A stretch of 64,000 nucleotides of DNA from CADDZO01 sp035294145 (lineage in GTDB: Bacteria > Chloroflexota > Dormibacteria > Dormibacterales > Dormibacteraceae), in NCBI GenBank assembly GCA_035294145.1, contig DATGLL010000134.1, positions 7,932 to 71,931 on the forward strand. The letters run 5' to 3'. Each line of letters begins with the position of its first letter. The stretch's first letter is position 1. This document shows positions 24,038 to 32,185 of the stretch, piece by piece. Position numbers and translations under genes: made by a program. The notes under the pieces are model-generated. The model was given only the letters and a program-made list of their open reading frames with translations, was not told the DNA's origin and ran no database searches.

Positions 24038-25535
24038 ACGGCCGGCGCGCACCCTGATGCTTCAGGGCACCTCGTCGTCGGTGGGGAAGAGCTACCTCGC
24101 TGCCGGCCTCTGCCGGCTCTACGCCCGCCGGGGCCTCCGAGTGGCACCGTTCAAGGCCCAGAACATGGCCCTCAACGCGGCCGTCACCCCGGATGGAGCC
24201 GAGATCGGCCGAGCCCAGGCGGCGCAAGCGGAGGCCGCGGGTGTCACCCCCGAGGCAGCGATGAACCCCATCCTCCTCAAGGCGGAGGGCGATCGCACCT
24301 GCCAGGTGGTGCTCATGGGTCGCCCTCTCGGGACCTACCACGCCACCCAAATGCCCGCCCTGCGTCAGCGGCTCTGGCCCCAGGTGCGCGACGCGCTCAA
24401 CCACCTCCGGCAACGCTTCGACCTGGTCGTCATCGAGGGGGCCGGGAGCCCGGCGGAGGTCAACCTGCGCCGGGGCGAGATCGTCAACATGCGGGTGGCC
24501 AAGGAGGCCGACGCACCGGTCCTGCTGATCGGGAACGTCGACCAGGGGGGCGTGTTCGCCGCCCTCCTTGGGACCCTGAGCCTGCTCCGAGCCGCCGAGC
24601 GGCGGCGGGTCGCGGGGCTGATCGTCAACCGCTTCCGCGGCGACCCCGCCCTCTTCGCCGATGGCGTCGCCTTCCTCGAGCGGCGAGCGCGCCTCCCCGT
24701 CCTGGGCGTGGTGCCCCACCTCGAGCACGTGCGGCTGCCGGCGGAGGACTCGCTCGAACTCCCCCTCCTCCCCTACCGCTCCCGCACGACCGTGCTCGAC
24801 CTGGCCATCGTGCGCCTGGAGCGGATCAGCAACTTCGACGAGCTGCAGCCGCTCCGCCTGGAGCCGGGTGTGGGGTTGCGCCTGGTCGCGCACGGAGACG
24901 AGCTCGGCCAGCCCGACCTGGTGATCTTGCCCGGGACCAAGACCACGCTCAGGGACCTGGAGCGGCTACGTGCCAACGGCCTCGTCGAGGCCATTCGGCG
25001 GGCGCGAGAGGCAGGGACCGCGGTGCTCGGGATCTGCGGCGGCTACCAGATGCTGGGTCGAAGCATCGACGACCCGGATGGCGTGGAGCTGGCCGGCAGT
25101 GCTTGCGGCCTTGGCCTCCTTCCCACCTGGACCCGCTTCGAGCCGGGCAAGGTGACGGTGCTCCGGCGTGGGCGTGTGCTGGGCGGCCCGGGCTTGCTCT
25201 CTCGTGCCGGCGGGCTCGAGGTCCAGGGCTACGAGATCCACGCAGGCCGGGTCGGGGGCGAACAGCTGCCGGTCTGGGACCTCGGTCACCATCGCGAGGG
25301 GTGTCGCTCCCCGGATGGCTGGGTGCTGGGGACCAGCCTGCACGGCGTGCTGGCCAGCCCACAGCTGCGTCGGGCCATCCTCGAGGCGCTGGCCGAGCGC
25401 CGGGGCGCCCGGCTGCCGCCTCCGGCCCCGGCACCACCCGACCCCTACGACGCCCTGGCCGATGCGTTGGAGGCGGCGTTGGACCTGGCCACCTTGGATC
25501 GCATCGTGGGCCTCGCGCCGGGGGAAGGACGGTGA
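24030..25535 (+). CDS. cbiP: Cobyric acid synthase (CbiP/CobQ)
   Basis: ATP- and glutamine-dependent amidation of side chains b, d, e and g of adenosylcobyrinate a,c-diamide. 501 aa. An N-terminal P-loop-like ATPase with LMLQGTSSSVGKSYLAAGL, APFKAQNMALNAAVT, EGAGSPAEVNLR and LLIGNVDQGGVFA is followed by a C-terminal amidotransferase-like domain (LPGTKTTLRDLERLR) with the cysteine nucleophile in LGICGGYQMLG and a histidine in GTSLHGVL. GTG start overlapping the aminotransferase gene by 8 bases; its stop overlaps cobU (GTGA). Confidence 0.95.
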   Translation: MAERPARTLMLQGTSSSVGKSYLAAGLCRLYARRGLRVAPFKAQNMALNAAVTPDGAEIGRAQAAQAEAAGVTPEAAMNPILLKAEGDRTCQVVLMGRPLGTYHATQMPALRQRLWPQVRDALNHLRQRFDLVVIEGAGSPAEVNLRRGEIVNMRVAKEADAPVLLIGNVDQGGVFAALLGTLSLLRAAERRRVAGLIVNRFRGDPALFADGVAFLERRARLPVLGVVPHLEHVRLPAEDSLELPLLPYRSRTTVLDLAIVRLERISNFDELQPLRLEPGVGLRLVAHGDELGQPDLVILPGTKTTLRDLERLRANGLVEAIRRAREAGTAVLGICGGYQMLGRSIDDPDGVELAGSACGLGLLPTWTRFEPGKVTVLRRGRVLGGPGLLSRAGGLEVQGYEIHAGRVGGEQLPVWDLGHHREGCRSPDGWVLGTSLHGVLASPQLRRAILEALAERRGARLPPPAPAPPDPYDALADALEAALDLATLDRIVGLAPGEGR

Positions 25536-26185
25536 GGCCGACCGCTCGCCCCCCCGGCAACCACCTCCTGATCCTGGTGCTGGGCGGAATCAGCAGCGGC
25601 AAGAGCGGCTTCGCCCTTCGCCTTGCTCACGCGCAAGGGGGACGGGTGCTGGTCATCGCCACCGGCCGGGCCTCCGACCCAGAGATGGAGGCCCGCATCG
25701 CCGCCCACCGCCGCCAGCGCCCGGCGGAATGGTCGCTGGCCGAGGAGGCGTTGCGACCGGAGCAGGCGGCTCGAGCCCACCCTGAGGTCGAGGTGGTGGT
25801 GATCGACTCCATCGACGCTTGGGTGGCCAACCGCATGGAGGCAGCTGGGGTGGAGGGACCGGGAGAGCGACTCGACGAGCTGGAGGAGGCCTGCCTGAGG
25901 GCGATTGAGGAGGTGCTCGCCCTGGTCCCCAAGGTGATCTGCGTGTCGAGCGAGGTGGGCCTGGGCACGGTCCCCCTGCATCCCCTGGGAAGGGCGTTCG
26001 CCGACCTGCTGGGACGGCTGAACCAGGACCTTGCCGCCCGATCCACGGAGCGGTACTTGGTGGTCGCCGGCGCCCCCCTCCCCCTCCCCCCGCCGGCCCG
26101 GCGGCGCCGGGTCGAATCCCAAGATCGAGACTCAGGAGGCGACCATGTGCACCGTGAAGAGCGCGACCGAGGTGATGGTTTGTGA
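25532..26185 (+). CDS. cobU: Adenosylcobinamide kinase/guanylyltransferase
   Basis: Phosphorylates adenosylcobinamide and transfers GMP to it. 217 aa including a tail longer than usual. P-loop LGGISSGKSGFALRL (about residues 17-31), then IATGRASDPEMEARIAAHRRQRP containing the guanylylated histidine, VVIDSIDAWVAN and VSSEVGLGTVPLHPLGRAFADLLG. The expected fold ends near residue 190 (YLVVAGAPLPL); the remaining basic residues are read through the ribosome-binding site and start of the next small gene. GTG start inside the cbiP stop. Confidence 0.94.
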   Translation: MRPTARPPGNHLLILVLGGISSGKSGFALRLAHAQGGRVLVIATGRASDPEMEARIAAHRRQRPAEWSLAEEALRPEQAARAHPEVEVVVIDSIDAWVANRMEAAGVEGPGERLDELEEACLRAIEEVLALVPKVICVSSEVGLGTVPLHPLGRAFADLLGRLNQDLAARSTERYLVVAGAPLPLPPPARRRRVESQDRDSGGDHVHREERDRGDGL

Positions 26186-26357
26186 CGTGGCCAGGGACCG
26201 CGTTCGCAAGGTCGTGGGTGGCCGGCTCGGCTCCCTGGTCCGCTTCGAGACCGTGCCGGGGGAGGGGACGCGGGTGACCTGCCTCGCCCCCGACCGCTCG
26301 GACGAGTTCCAACGCTCGGTGCGGGAGGCCCTGGCCGAGGTGGACGGAGAGAGCTGA
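26145..26357 (+). CDS. Small unknown protein at the end of the B12 operon
   Basis: 70-aa protein that I do not recognise. The ATG at 26145 has a strong, well spaced AGGAGG (26133-26138), both inside the 3' end of cobU, so the gene overlaps cobU by 41 bases and should be co-transcribed under the riboswitch. The sequence starts MCTVKSATEVMVCDVARD with two cysteines. The middle segment GSLVRFETVPGEGTRVTCLAP resembles the last glycine-rich loop and strand of GHKL ATPases, though it is far too short to be one. The C-terminus is acidic and probably helical. No membrane segment or signal is seen. Confidence 0.65.
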   Translation: MCTVKSATEVMVCDVARDRVRKVVGGRLGSLVRFETVPGEGTRVTCLAPDRSDEFQRSVREALAEVDGES

Positions 26358-26486
26358 CCGTCGCCTGGGCCGGCCCGGCTCGCGGGGAGGTCGCCCGGCC
26401 GGTGGCCAGGGAACCGCAAGCCCAGGCCGCTTCACCTGCTGCCCTTGAAGGGGGCAGGCAAGGGCTGACCTCGCGCCCGGGAGCGG
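26358..26486. terminator. Convergent gap with hairpin between the B12 operon and bluB-cobT
   Basis: Short gap between two genes whose 3' ends face each other. A hairpin forms between CTGCCC (26439-26444) and GGGCAG (26452-26457) with a 7-nt loop. It could end transcription in either direction, but there is no clear T-run. Confidence 0.4.
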
Positions 26487-28274
26487 TCAGGGGGTGCGCT
26501 CGCTCACCCCGGCCTCGGCGAAGGTGGCCATCTCCGCGAGCAGGCGCACGGAGGCCTCCACCAGCGGCAGCGCCAGCAGAGCTCCGCTCCCCTCGCCAAG
26601 ACGCAACTCGAGGTCGAGCAAGGGTCGCAAGCCCAGCGCAGCTAGGGTGGCCGCGTGCCCCAGCTCCTGCGAGCGATGGCCGGCGATCAGGTAGTGACGG
26701 CAGTTGGGCTCGAGCGCGACCGCTACCAGAGCGGCGGCGCCGGAGACGAACCCATCCAAGAGAACCGGGCGCCGATGGGCAGCGGCCTCCAGGATGACCC
26801 CGACCAGGCCAGCGATCTCGAACCCGCCCAAGGCAGCGAGCGCGTCCAGAGGGTCGTCCAAGACGGTGCGGTTGACATCCACCGCCGTCCGCACCACCTG
26901 GCGCTTGCGCTCCAACCCAACATCGTCGACGCCCGTGCCCCGACCTACCACCTGCCGCGGGTCGAGGCCGGTCAGGGCACAGATGAGCGCCGCCGCTGAC
27001 GTGGTGTTGGCGATGCCCATGTCCCCGGTCAGCGCCAGGTCGAGCCCCCTGGCCAACAGCTCCTGGCGGACCAGGGCCCGACCCATCTCCACCGCCCGTA
27101 CCGCCTCCTCTCGGGTCATGGCCGGTCCGCGGGTGATATCCCAGGTACCGGGGCGGATGGTGGCCGAGACCAGGTCGGGATGCTGGGGCAGCTTTGCGTC
27201 CACCCCCAAGTCGGCCACCACGACCCGAGCCCCGTGCTGGCGGGCGAGCACGTTCACCGCTGCCCCGCCCCGCAGGAAATTCAGGACCATCTGGCCGGTG
27301 ACCTCTTTCGGGTAGGCGCTGACGCCATGCTCGGCCACCCCATGGTCCGCAGCGAGCACGAACACAACCCGCTCCGCGAGCTTGGGGGTGAGGGTGCCGG
27401 TCATGCCGGCCAAGCGCACCGCGACCTCCTCCAGCGCGCCCAAGCTCCCGGCTGGCTTGGTGAGCTGCTCTTGCCGACGTGCAGCAACCTCCATCACCTG
27501 CTGATCGGGCGGGGTGATCGCAGGCACGGCAGGGCTGACCGGATCGCGACCCACGGCCCCCCAGCGCTCCTGGTGCACGAGCGCCCGTAGTGGACGCCGA
27601 CGCTCCCACCCGATCGCCTCCAACAGGGGTCGGGCCGGGAACGCCTCCGGCCAGCCCAAGCAGAGGATGGCGAGCGGGCGCACGTGGGGAGGGATGCCGA
27701 GCGCCTGCTGGACCTCGCCTGGATGGAAGAAACTGACCCAGCCCATGCCCAGCCCCTCGGCTCGGGCGGCCAGCCACATGTTCTGGACGGCGCAGCACGC
27801 GCTGTGGATGTCACTCTCCAGGTCACTGTAGCGTCCCAGCACGTGGTTGCCGCCCCGGGTCGGGTCCACGGTGACCACCACCACCACACCGCATTCCAGG
27901 ATCCCCTCCACCTTGAGACCGGCGAAGCGGTCCGCTCGGGCGGGGTCCTCGCGCATCGCGAGCGCCGCCGCTTGACGCTGACGCTCGGCGCTGTCCCGGA
28001 GCCGGCGCCGGGTTTCGAGGTCTCGAACGACGATGAAGTCCCACGGCTGCATGAAGCCGACCGAGCCCGCATGGTGACCCGCCCACAGCACGCGCCACAG
28101 CACCTCCTCAGGCACCGGGTCGGGGCGGAAGTGCCGGATGTCGCGGCGCTCGCCCATGAGGCGGTAGATGAACCGCCGCTCCTCGTCGGTGAACGAGGCC
28201 TCGGTGCTCAACACGACTGCCTCCGTGGAGAGGGCGGAGGTGGGCCCGCCCTCACCCATGGGTTGGGATGGCAT
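26487..28274 (-). CDS. BluB-CobT fusion: DMB synthase plus nicotinate-nucleotide:DMB phosphoribosyltransferase
   Basis: 595-aa fusion that both makes the lower ligand base and activates it. Residues about 25-230 are BluB (flavin destruction to 5,6-dimethylbenzimidazole, oxygen-dependent): RRDIRHFRPDPVPEEVL, GHHAGSVGFMQPWDFI and NMWLAARAEGLGMGWVSFF. Residues about 250-590 are CobT: LTKPAGSLGALEEVAVRLAG, FVLAADHGVAEHGVSAYP, FLRGGAAVNVLARQ, TGDMGIANTTSAAALI, VGRGTGVDD and the late acidic EGSGALLALP. BluB-CobT fusions are known in other bacteria. ATG 28274 follows TGAGGAGG at a good distance. The gene is transcribed towards the B12 operon and has no B12 riboswitch of its own. Confidence 0.94.
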   Translation of the reverse strand: MPSQPMGEGGPTSALSTEAVVLSTEASFTDEERRFIYRLMGERRDIRHFRPDPVPEEVLWRVLWAGHHAGSVGFMQPWDFIVVRDLETRRRLRDSAERQRQAAALAMREDPARADRFAGLKVEGILECGVVVVVTVDPTRGGNHVLGRYSDLESDIHSACCAVQNMWLAARAEGLGMGWVSFFHPGEVQQALGIPPHVRPLAILCLGWPEAFPARPLLEAIGWERRRPLRALVHQERWGAVGRDPVSPAVPAITPPDQQVMEVAARRQEQLTKPAGSLGALEEVAVRLAGMTGTLTPKLAERVVFVLAADHGVAEHGVSAYPKEVTGQMVLNFLRGGAAVNVLARQHGARVVVADLGVDAKLPQHPDLVSATIRPGTWDITRGPAMTREEAVRAVEMGRALVRQELLARGLDLALTGDMGIANTTSAAALICALTGLDPRQVVGRGTGVDDVGLERKRQVVRTAVDVNRTVLDDPLDALAALGGFEIAGLVGVILEAAAHRRPVLLDGFVSGAAALVAVALEPNCRHYLIAGHRSQELGHAATLAALGLRPLLDLELRLGEGSGALLALPLVEASVRLLAEMATFAEAGVSERTP

Positions 28275-28289
28275 CCCCTGAACCTCCTC

Positions 28290-28440
28290 AGGTGTTGCAC
28301 CCGACCGGGCTCGATCGGCGACCGAGCCCCCCTGGCACGGGCCAGGGGCGTCCGGCGGGGGCGGACGAGCAGGGCTTGGGGTTTGGAGCCCCGGCCCGCC
28401 GGGGAAGTTCCTTTAGCAGCGAACCAACTCGGGGGGTGAT
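28290..28440. other. Hairpin-dense divergent intergenic region
   Basis: Between bluB-cobT (-) and the glycosyltransferase (+) there are consecutive stems: GGGCTCG/CGAGCCC (28307-28329), CCCCTGGC/GCCAGGGG with loop ACGG (28329-28348), CGTCCG/CGGACG (28349-28367) and CCCCGG/CCGGGG (28389-28404). The flank also contains GTTCC/GGAAC-like pairing. It does not match the B12, TPP, glycine or c-di-GMP riboswitch signatures I know. Which strand the structure acts on is not clear. Confidence 0.5.
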
Positions 28441-28446
28441 CTACCC

Positions 28447-29601
28447 ATGGCATCAGCGATGCCCCGCATCGCTGCACCGGATGTCGTGTTCGTCGCCACG
28501 TCGGGCCAGGGCTCCATGGACGGGTACGCCCAGCAGCTCGTCGAGCACCTCCAGGTCCGGACGTTGGAGACGGACGTGTACCAGAGGACGGCGGAGCTGT
28601 TCAAGGTCCCGTTGCTGAGCACCACCTCGGTGTGGGGCTTCGCCCGGGACCTCTCCTTCATCCAGCTCCTGCGGCAGCAGGACGGGCTGCTCCACCTTCC
28701 CAACCACCATCTGGGGCGTTATGGGTGCTTCCTGCCCGGACCGTACCTGATCACGGTCCACGACGTCATCCGCTACTTCGACCTGATCGGCCTGGGGCCG
28801 TTCATCCATCGCCCGAACCTTCGGGACCGGATCTGCCTGCGTCTGGACTATCGCGGGATCCGGCGAGCCACGGCCATCATCGCCGTCTCGCGGACCACCA
28901 AGCGCGACCTCGTCACCCACTTGCGCATCCCTGAGGAGCGCATCTTCGTGGTCTACGAAGGCGTCGACCATCGGCGCTTTCGGCCCGTGGGGCAACGCCT
29001 GGTGGAGGGCCGGTACGTGCTCTACGTGGGCTCCGAGCACCCCCGTAAGAACCTGGAGACGCTGCTGCGTGCGCTGGCGCGGTTGAGACGCGAGCGCGAG
29101 TTCCAGGACCTGAAGTTGGTCAAGGTGGGTGCTGCAGGGGGGCGGGAGGCCGATTTCCGCGCCCGCACCCTGAGCTTCGTGCGGGAGCTGGGCCTGGAGG
29201 ACCACGTGATCTTCACCGAACGGGTCCCGGACGATGACCTCCCCGCCTACTACTCGGGAGCTGTCTGCCTGGTCCTCCCCTCGCGCTATGAGGGCTTCGG
29301 CTTTCCACCACTGGAGGCCATGGCCTGCGGCTGCCCAGCGGTGGTGGCCAAGGCCGGCTCCCTGCCCGAGATCACGGGGGGCGCCGCCCTGGAGGTTCCG
29401 GTTGAGGACGATGCTGGGTTCGCGGAGGCGATCAGAAGGCTGATGACCGACCAGGAGTTCAGGACCCGGATGCGGGAACGTGGCCTCGCCCGGGCCAGGG
29501 AGTTCTCCTGGAAACGGGCAGCCGAGGAGACGGTGAGGGTCTATGAGACGGTCCGCCGCCAGCTTGTGCCCCGTCGGTTCTCTCCCGCGCCAGCGGGCTG
29601 A
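28447..29601 (+). CDS. Glycosyltransferase family 4 (GT-B fold)
   Basis: Cytoplasmic sugar transferase with a GT-B fold, 384 aa. The N-terminal domain contains the HDVIRYFD segment and TAIIAVSRTTKRDLV linker typical of GT4. The C-terminal nucleotide-sugar domain has YVLYVGSEHPRKNLETLLRA, HVIFTERVPDDDLPAYYSGA and the EX7E-like YEGFGFPPLEAMACG. No signal peptide. The start at 28447 is preceded by GGGGGTGAT; ATG 28459 is an alternative. Donor and acceptor unknown; mannosyl- or glucosyltransferases of cell-envelope glycan synthesis are typical relatives. A perfect hairpin terminator follows. Confidence 0.88.
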   Translation: MASAMPRIAAPDVVFVATSGQGSMDGYAQQLVEHLQVRTLETDVYQRTAELFKVPLLSTTSVWGFARDLSFIQLLRQQDGLLHLPNHHLGRYGCFLPGPYLITVHDVIRYFDLIGLGPFIHRPNLRDRICLRLDYRGIRRATAIIAVSRTTKRDLVTHLRIPEERIFVVYEGVDHRRFRPVGQRLVEGRYVLYVGSEHPRKNLETLLRALARLRREREFQDLKLVKVGAAGGREADFRARTLSFVRELGLEDHVIFTERVPDDDLPAYYSGAVCLVLPSRYEGFGFPPLEAMACGCPAVVAKAGSLPEITGGAALEVPVEDDAGFAEAIRRLMTDQEFRTRMRERGLARAREFSWKRAAEETVRVYETVRRQLVPRRFSPAPAG

Positions 29602-29620
29602 GGACCCGGGTCCCATCGCG

Positions 29621-29650
29621 GGGCACCTCACGCGGTCGCGTGAGGTGCCC
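29621..29650. terminator. Bidirectional terminator hairpin
   Basis: Perfect 13-bp stem GGGCACCTCACGC (29621-29633) with GCGTGAGGTGCCC (29638-29650) and loop GGTC, placed exactly between the convergent glycosyltransferase gene and the small gene ending at 29651. The symmetry suits both strands. No strong T-run follows. Confidence 0.75.
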
Positions 29651-29884
29651 TCACTCGTCCCACGCGCCGGGGCCGCCGGCCTCGAAGGGGTCAGGTTCGC
29701 CCTCGTCCTGCCCTGGCGTCTTCTGATGGAAACGGCTGGCGATCATCTGATACGCCATCGCCTTGGGGATGCCCAGCTTCGTCAGCGACTTGATCTCATC
29801 GGCCATCACCTTGTCACGGGCGGCCTCGATCGCGGCTAGCACATCCTCCACCGTCGCGGTTCGCCTGGGTGGATTCGCGGCCAT
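29651..29884 (-). CDS. Small hypothetical protein, helix-rich with acidic tail
   Basis: 77-aa protein that I do not recognise. The N-terminal half is helical (VEDVLAAIEAARDKVMADEIKSLT) and is followed by KLGIPKAMAYQMIASRF, which reads like a short helix-turn-helix; the tail is acidic and glycine-rich. The ATG at 29884 lies exactly 9 nt after TATGAT (29899-29894 on the minus strand) and has no Shine-Dalgarno, so it appears leaderless. A longer upstream frame is arginine/glycine-rich and not credible as coding. It is divergent from the EF-G2 gene and might be a small DNA-binding regulator; that is only inference. Confidence 0.6.
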   Translation of the reverse strand: MAANPPRRTATVEDVLAAIEAARDKVMADEIKSLTKLGIPKAMAYQMIASRFHQKTPGQDEGEPDPFEAGGPGAWDE

Positions 29885-30074
29885 GACGGTCTGATCATAC
29901 CGACGCCGCGCCGCCGGCCAACGCCGCCGTTCCCCCGCAGGTCCCCCTGGTGGACGCCAGCCACCGAGCCGAGGCCGCTGCCCAGCGAGACGATCAAGGC
30001 GACGCCCTCGATGATGGTGACCCTGCCGACGCCTGCGCTCACCTGCCATCCCGGACCTGGATGGAATTTCGGTT

Positions 30075-30080
30075 TAGACT
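30075..30080 (+). promoter_or_regulatory. -10 hexamer TAGACT for leaderless EF-G2
   Basis: TAGACT ends 8 nt before the ATG at 30089 and no Shine-Dalgarno lies between. It fits the leaderless pattern seen across the window. The 204-bp region 29885-30088 is the divergent promoter region for both neighbours. Confidence 0.5.
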
Positions 30081-30088
30081 CGACGTCT

Positions 30089-32107
30089 ATGCCTGGGTAC
30101 GGGCCCGACCGGATCCGCAATGTCGCTATCCTCGGCCACTCCCACGAGGGCAAGACCACGCTGGCCGAGGCCATGCTCTTCACCACCGGCGCCATCGGTC
30201 GTCTGGGGTCGACCGACGCCGGCACCGCCACCCTCGACTTCGAGCCCGAGGAGCAGAAGCGGAAGATCTCCATCAACCTGGCGATCGCCTTCCTCGAGCA
30301 CAATGGCCACAAGGTCAACCTGCTCGACACGCCGGGGTTCTTCGACTTCGCCGCTCAGGTCAGCAGCGCGCTGGCGGTCGCCGAGGGGGCCCTGGTCGTG
30401 GTGAGCGCCACCGCGCAGGTGTCGGTGGGCACAGAGATCGCCTGGGAGCGGTTGAACCGCCGGGCCGGGCCGCGCCTGGTCGTGGTCAACAAGATGGACA
30501 AGGAGCACGCCGACTTCCTGGGCACGCTCGAGGCCATGCGGGCCCAGCTGGAACCGAAGCCAGTCGCGCTCCAGATCCCCATCGGGGCGGAGGCGGACTT
30601 CCAAGGGGTGGTCGACCTGATGAGGATGAAGGCGTACCTCGACAGCCCCGATGGGACCACCGAGACACCCCTGCCCGGCGAGCTGCTCGCCTTAGCCGAG
30701 GAACGCCGGGAGCAGCTGATCGAGGCCGCGGCCGAGGGCGACGACAGCCTGCTCGAGAAGTACCTTGACCAGAACACCCTGAGCGACGAGGAGGTGATCC
30801 GAGGGCTACGGGCCGGGGTCGCCGCCGGCCGGATCTGCCCGGTGCTGTGCTGCTCGGCGACCAAGTTGGTCGGGGTGCGTCCCCTGCTCCAGGCCATCTG
30901 TGATTTGCTGCCGCCGGCCCAGGGCGACGTCGCTGGCCGTCCTCGGGCCGTGGTCTTCAACACCGCTGCCGATCCTTTCGTCGGGCGTGTCACCTACTTC
31001 AAGGTCCTGAGCGGCTGCCTCAGGCCGGATCAGCATGTGCCCAACGTGACCCGAGGGACTGACGAGCGCCTCGCCCAGCTCTTCTTCCCGCGCGGAAAGG
31101 AGCAGGTCAAGGCCACCGAGGTGTGCGCCGGCGACATCGGGGCCGTGGCCAAGCTCCAAGCCACGCTCACCAACGACCTTCTGGGCGAGGCGGACGGCAA
31201 CATCCCCCAGGTGGAGGTCCCCGAGCCGGTGTATACCCTGGCCATCTTCCCCCGGGCGCGAGGCGACGAGGAGAAGATCTCCACCGGCCTCGCCCGTCTA
31301 GCCGAGGAGGACCCAGCCCTCCAGGTGCGCCGGAACGAGGAGACACACGAGCTGCTGATCGCCGGCCTGGGCGACATGCACCTCGACGTCGTGCTAGACA
31401 AGCTCAAGCGAAAGTACGGCGTTGAGGCAACGACGCGGCCGCCGCGCGTCGCCTATCGGGAGACGATCTCGGGCACGGCTCGGGCCGAGGGACGTCACGT
31501 CAAGCAGACCGGCGGACACGGCCAGTACGGTATCTGCGTCATCGAGGTGGCTCCCAGCGGCCGGGGTGAGGGGTTCCAGTGGGAGGACCGGATCTTCGGC
31601 GGGGCCATCCCGCAGAACTTCCGCCCCTCGGTCCAAAAGGGCATCCAGGACGCCATGGCCCGGGGCGTGGTGGCTGGCTACCCCATGGTCGACGTCAAGG
31701 TCGCCCTGGTGGACGGCAAGTACCACACCGTGGACTCCTCCGACATGGCCTTCCAGATCGCCGGTTCGCTGGCCATCCGTAAGGCTGCTCTGGAGGCCAA
31801 TCCGGTGCTCCTTGAGCCCATCCTCGAGGTGGAGGCGCGAATCCCGGAGCGACATCTTGGCGAGGTGATGTCGGATCTGAACGGCAAGCGGGGCAAGATC
31901 CTCGGCACCGAGCCCGATGACGGCTGGCAGGTGGTGCGGGCCCAGGTCCCCGAGGCCGAGATGCAGCGCTTCGCCCTCGATCTCCGCTCCATCACCCAAG
32001 GGCGGGGGTCGTTCCGGACCCGGTTCTCGCACTATGAGGAGTTGCCCGCTCACCTGGCCAAGCAGCTGATCGAGACCTACCAGAAGGAGAGCGCCGGCAA
32101 GGAGTGA
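30089..32107 (+). CDS. Elongation factor G-like GTPase (EF-G2 subfamily)
   Basis: Translational GTPase paralogue, 672 aa. G1 loop GHSHEGKTT replaces the AHIDAGKTT of canonical EF-G. The switch region reads DFEPEEQKRKISI, then G3 LLDTPGFFDF and G4 VVNKMDKEHADF. Domains II to V follow: KQTGGHGQYGICVIEVAP in domain IV and the GEVMSDLNGKRGKILG hinge in domain V. This combination matches the EF-G2/FusA-like paralogues of Thermus, myxobacteria and actinobacteria, whose role is poorly defined. The start at 30089 is set by the -10 box 8 nt upstream and by homology. Confidence 0.9.
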   Translation: MPGYGPDRIRNVAILGHSHEGKTTLAEAMLFTTGAIGRLGSTDAGTATLDFEPEEQKRKISINLAIAFLEHNGHKVNLLDTPGFFDFAAQVSSALAVAEGALVVVSATAQVSVGTEIAWERLNRRAGPRLVVVNKMDKEHADFLGTLEAMRAQLEPKPVALQIPIGAEADFQGVVDLMRMKAYLDSPDGTTETPLPGELLALAEERREQLIEAAAEGDDSLLEKYLDQNTLSDEEVIRGLRAGVAAGRICPVLCCSATKLVGVRPLLQAICDLLPPAQGDVAGRPRAVVFNTAADPFVGRVTYFKVLSGCLRPDQHVPNVTRGTDERLAQLFFPRGKEQVKATEVCAGDIGAVAKLQATLTNDLLGEADGNIPQVEVPEPVYTLAIFPRARGDEEKISTGLARLAEEDPALQVRRNEETHELLIAGLGDMHLDVVLDKLKRKYGVEATTRPPRVAYRETISGTARAEGRHVKQTGGHGQYGICVIEVAPSGRGEGFQWEDRIFGGAIPQNFRPSVQKGIQDAMARGVVAGYPMVDVKVALVDGKYHTVDSSDMAFQIAGSLAIRKAALEANPVLLEPILEVEARIPERHLGEVMSDLNGKRGKILGTEPDDGWQVVRAQVPEAEMQRFALDLRSITQGRGSFRTRFSHYEELPAHLAKQLIETYQKESAGKE

Positions 32108-32185
32108 ACGGCCACTCCCAGGCCAGGGCGCGCCGCTCTGCCGAGGAAGGCCGGGAGCTGGGGAGCGGCCTGGGGGAGGGCCAGG

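Noticed and set aside
26106..26122. tRNA-like T-loop sequence GGTCGAATCCC
   Set aside because: No matching acceptor, D or anticodon arms around it, and it lies inside the cobU tail.
28275..28446. A second cobalamin riboswitch in front of bluB-cobT
   Set aside because: No B12 box (GCCAGGAGACCTGCC) or CCGCCACTGT core on either strand, though the region is rich in hairpins.
29885..30049. Longer N-terminus of the small minus-strand gene at 29651-29884
   Set aside because: Extra residues are Arg/Gly/His repeats and the TATGAT-9-ATG architecture marks 29884.
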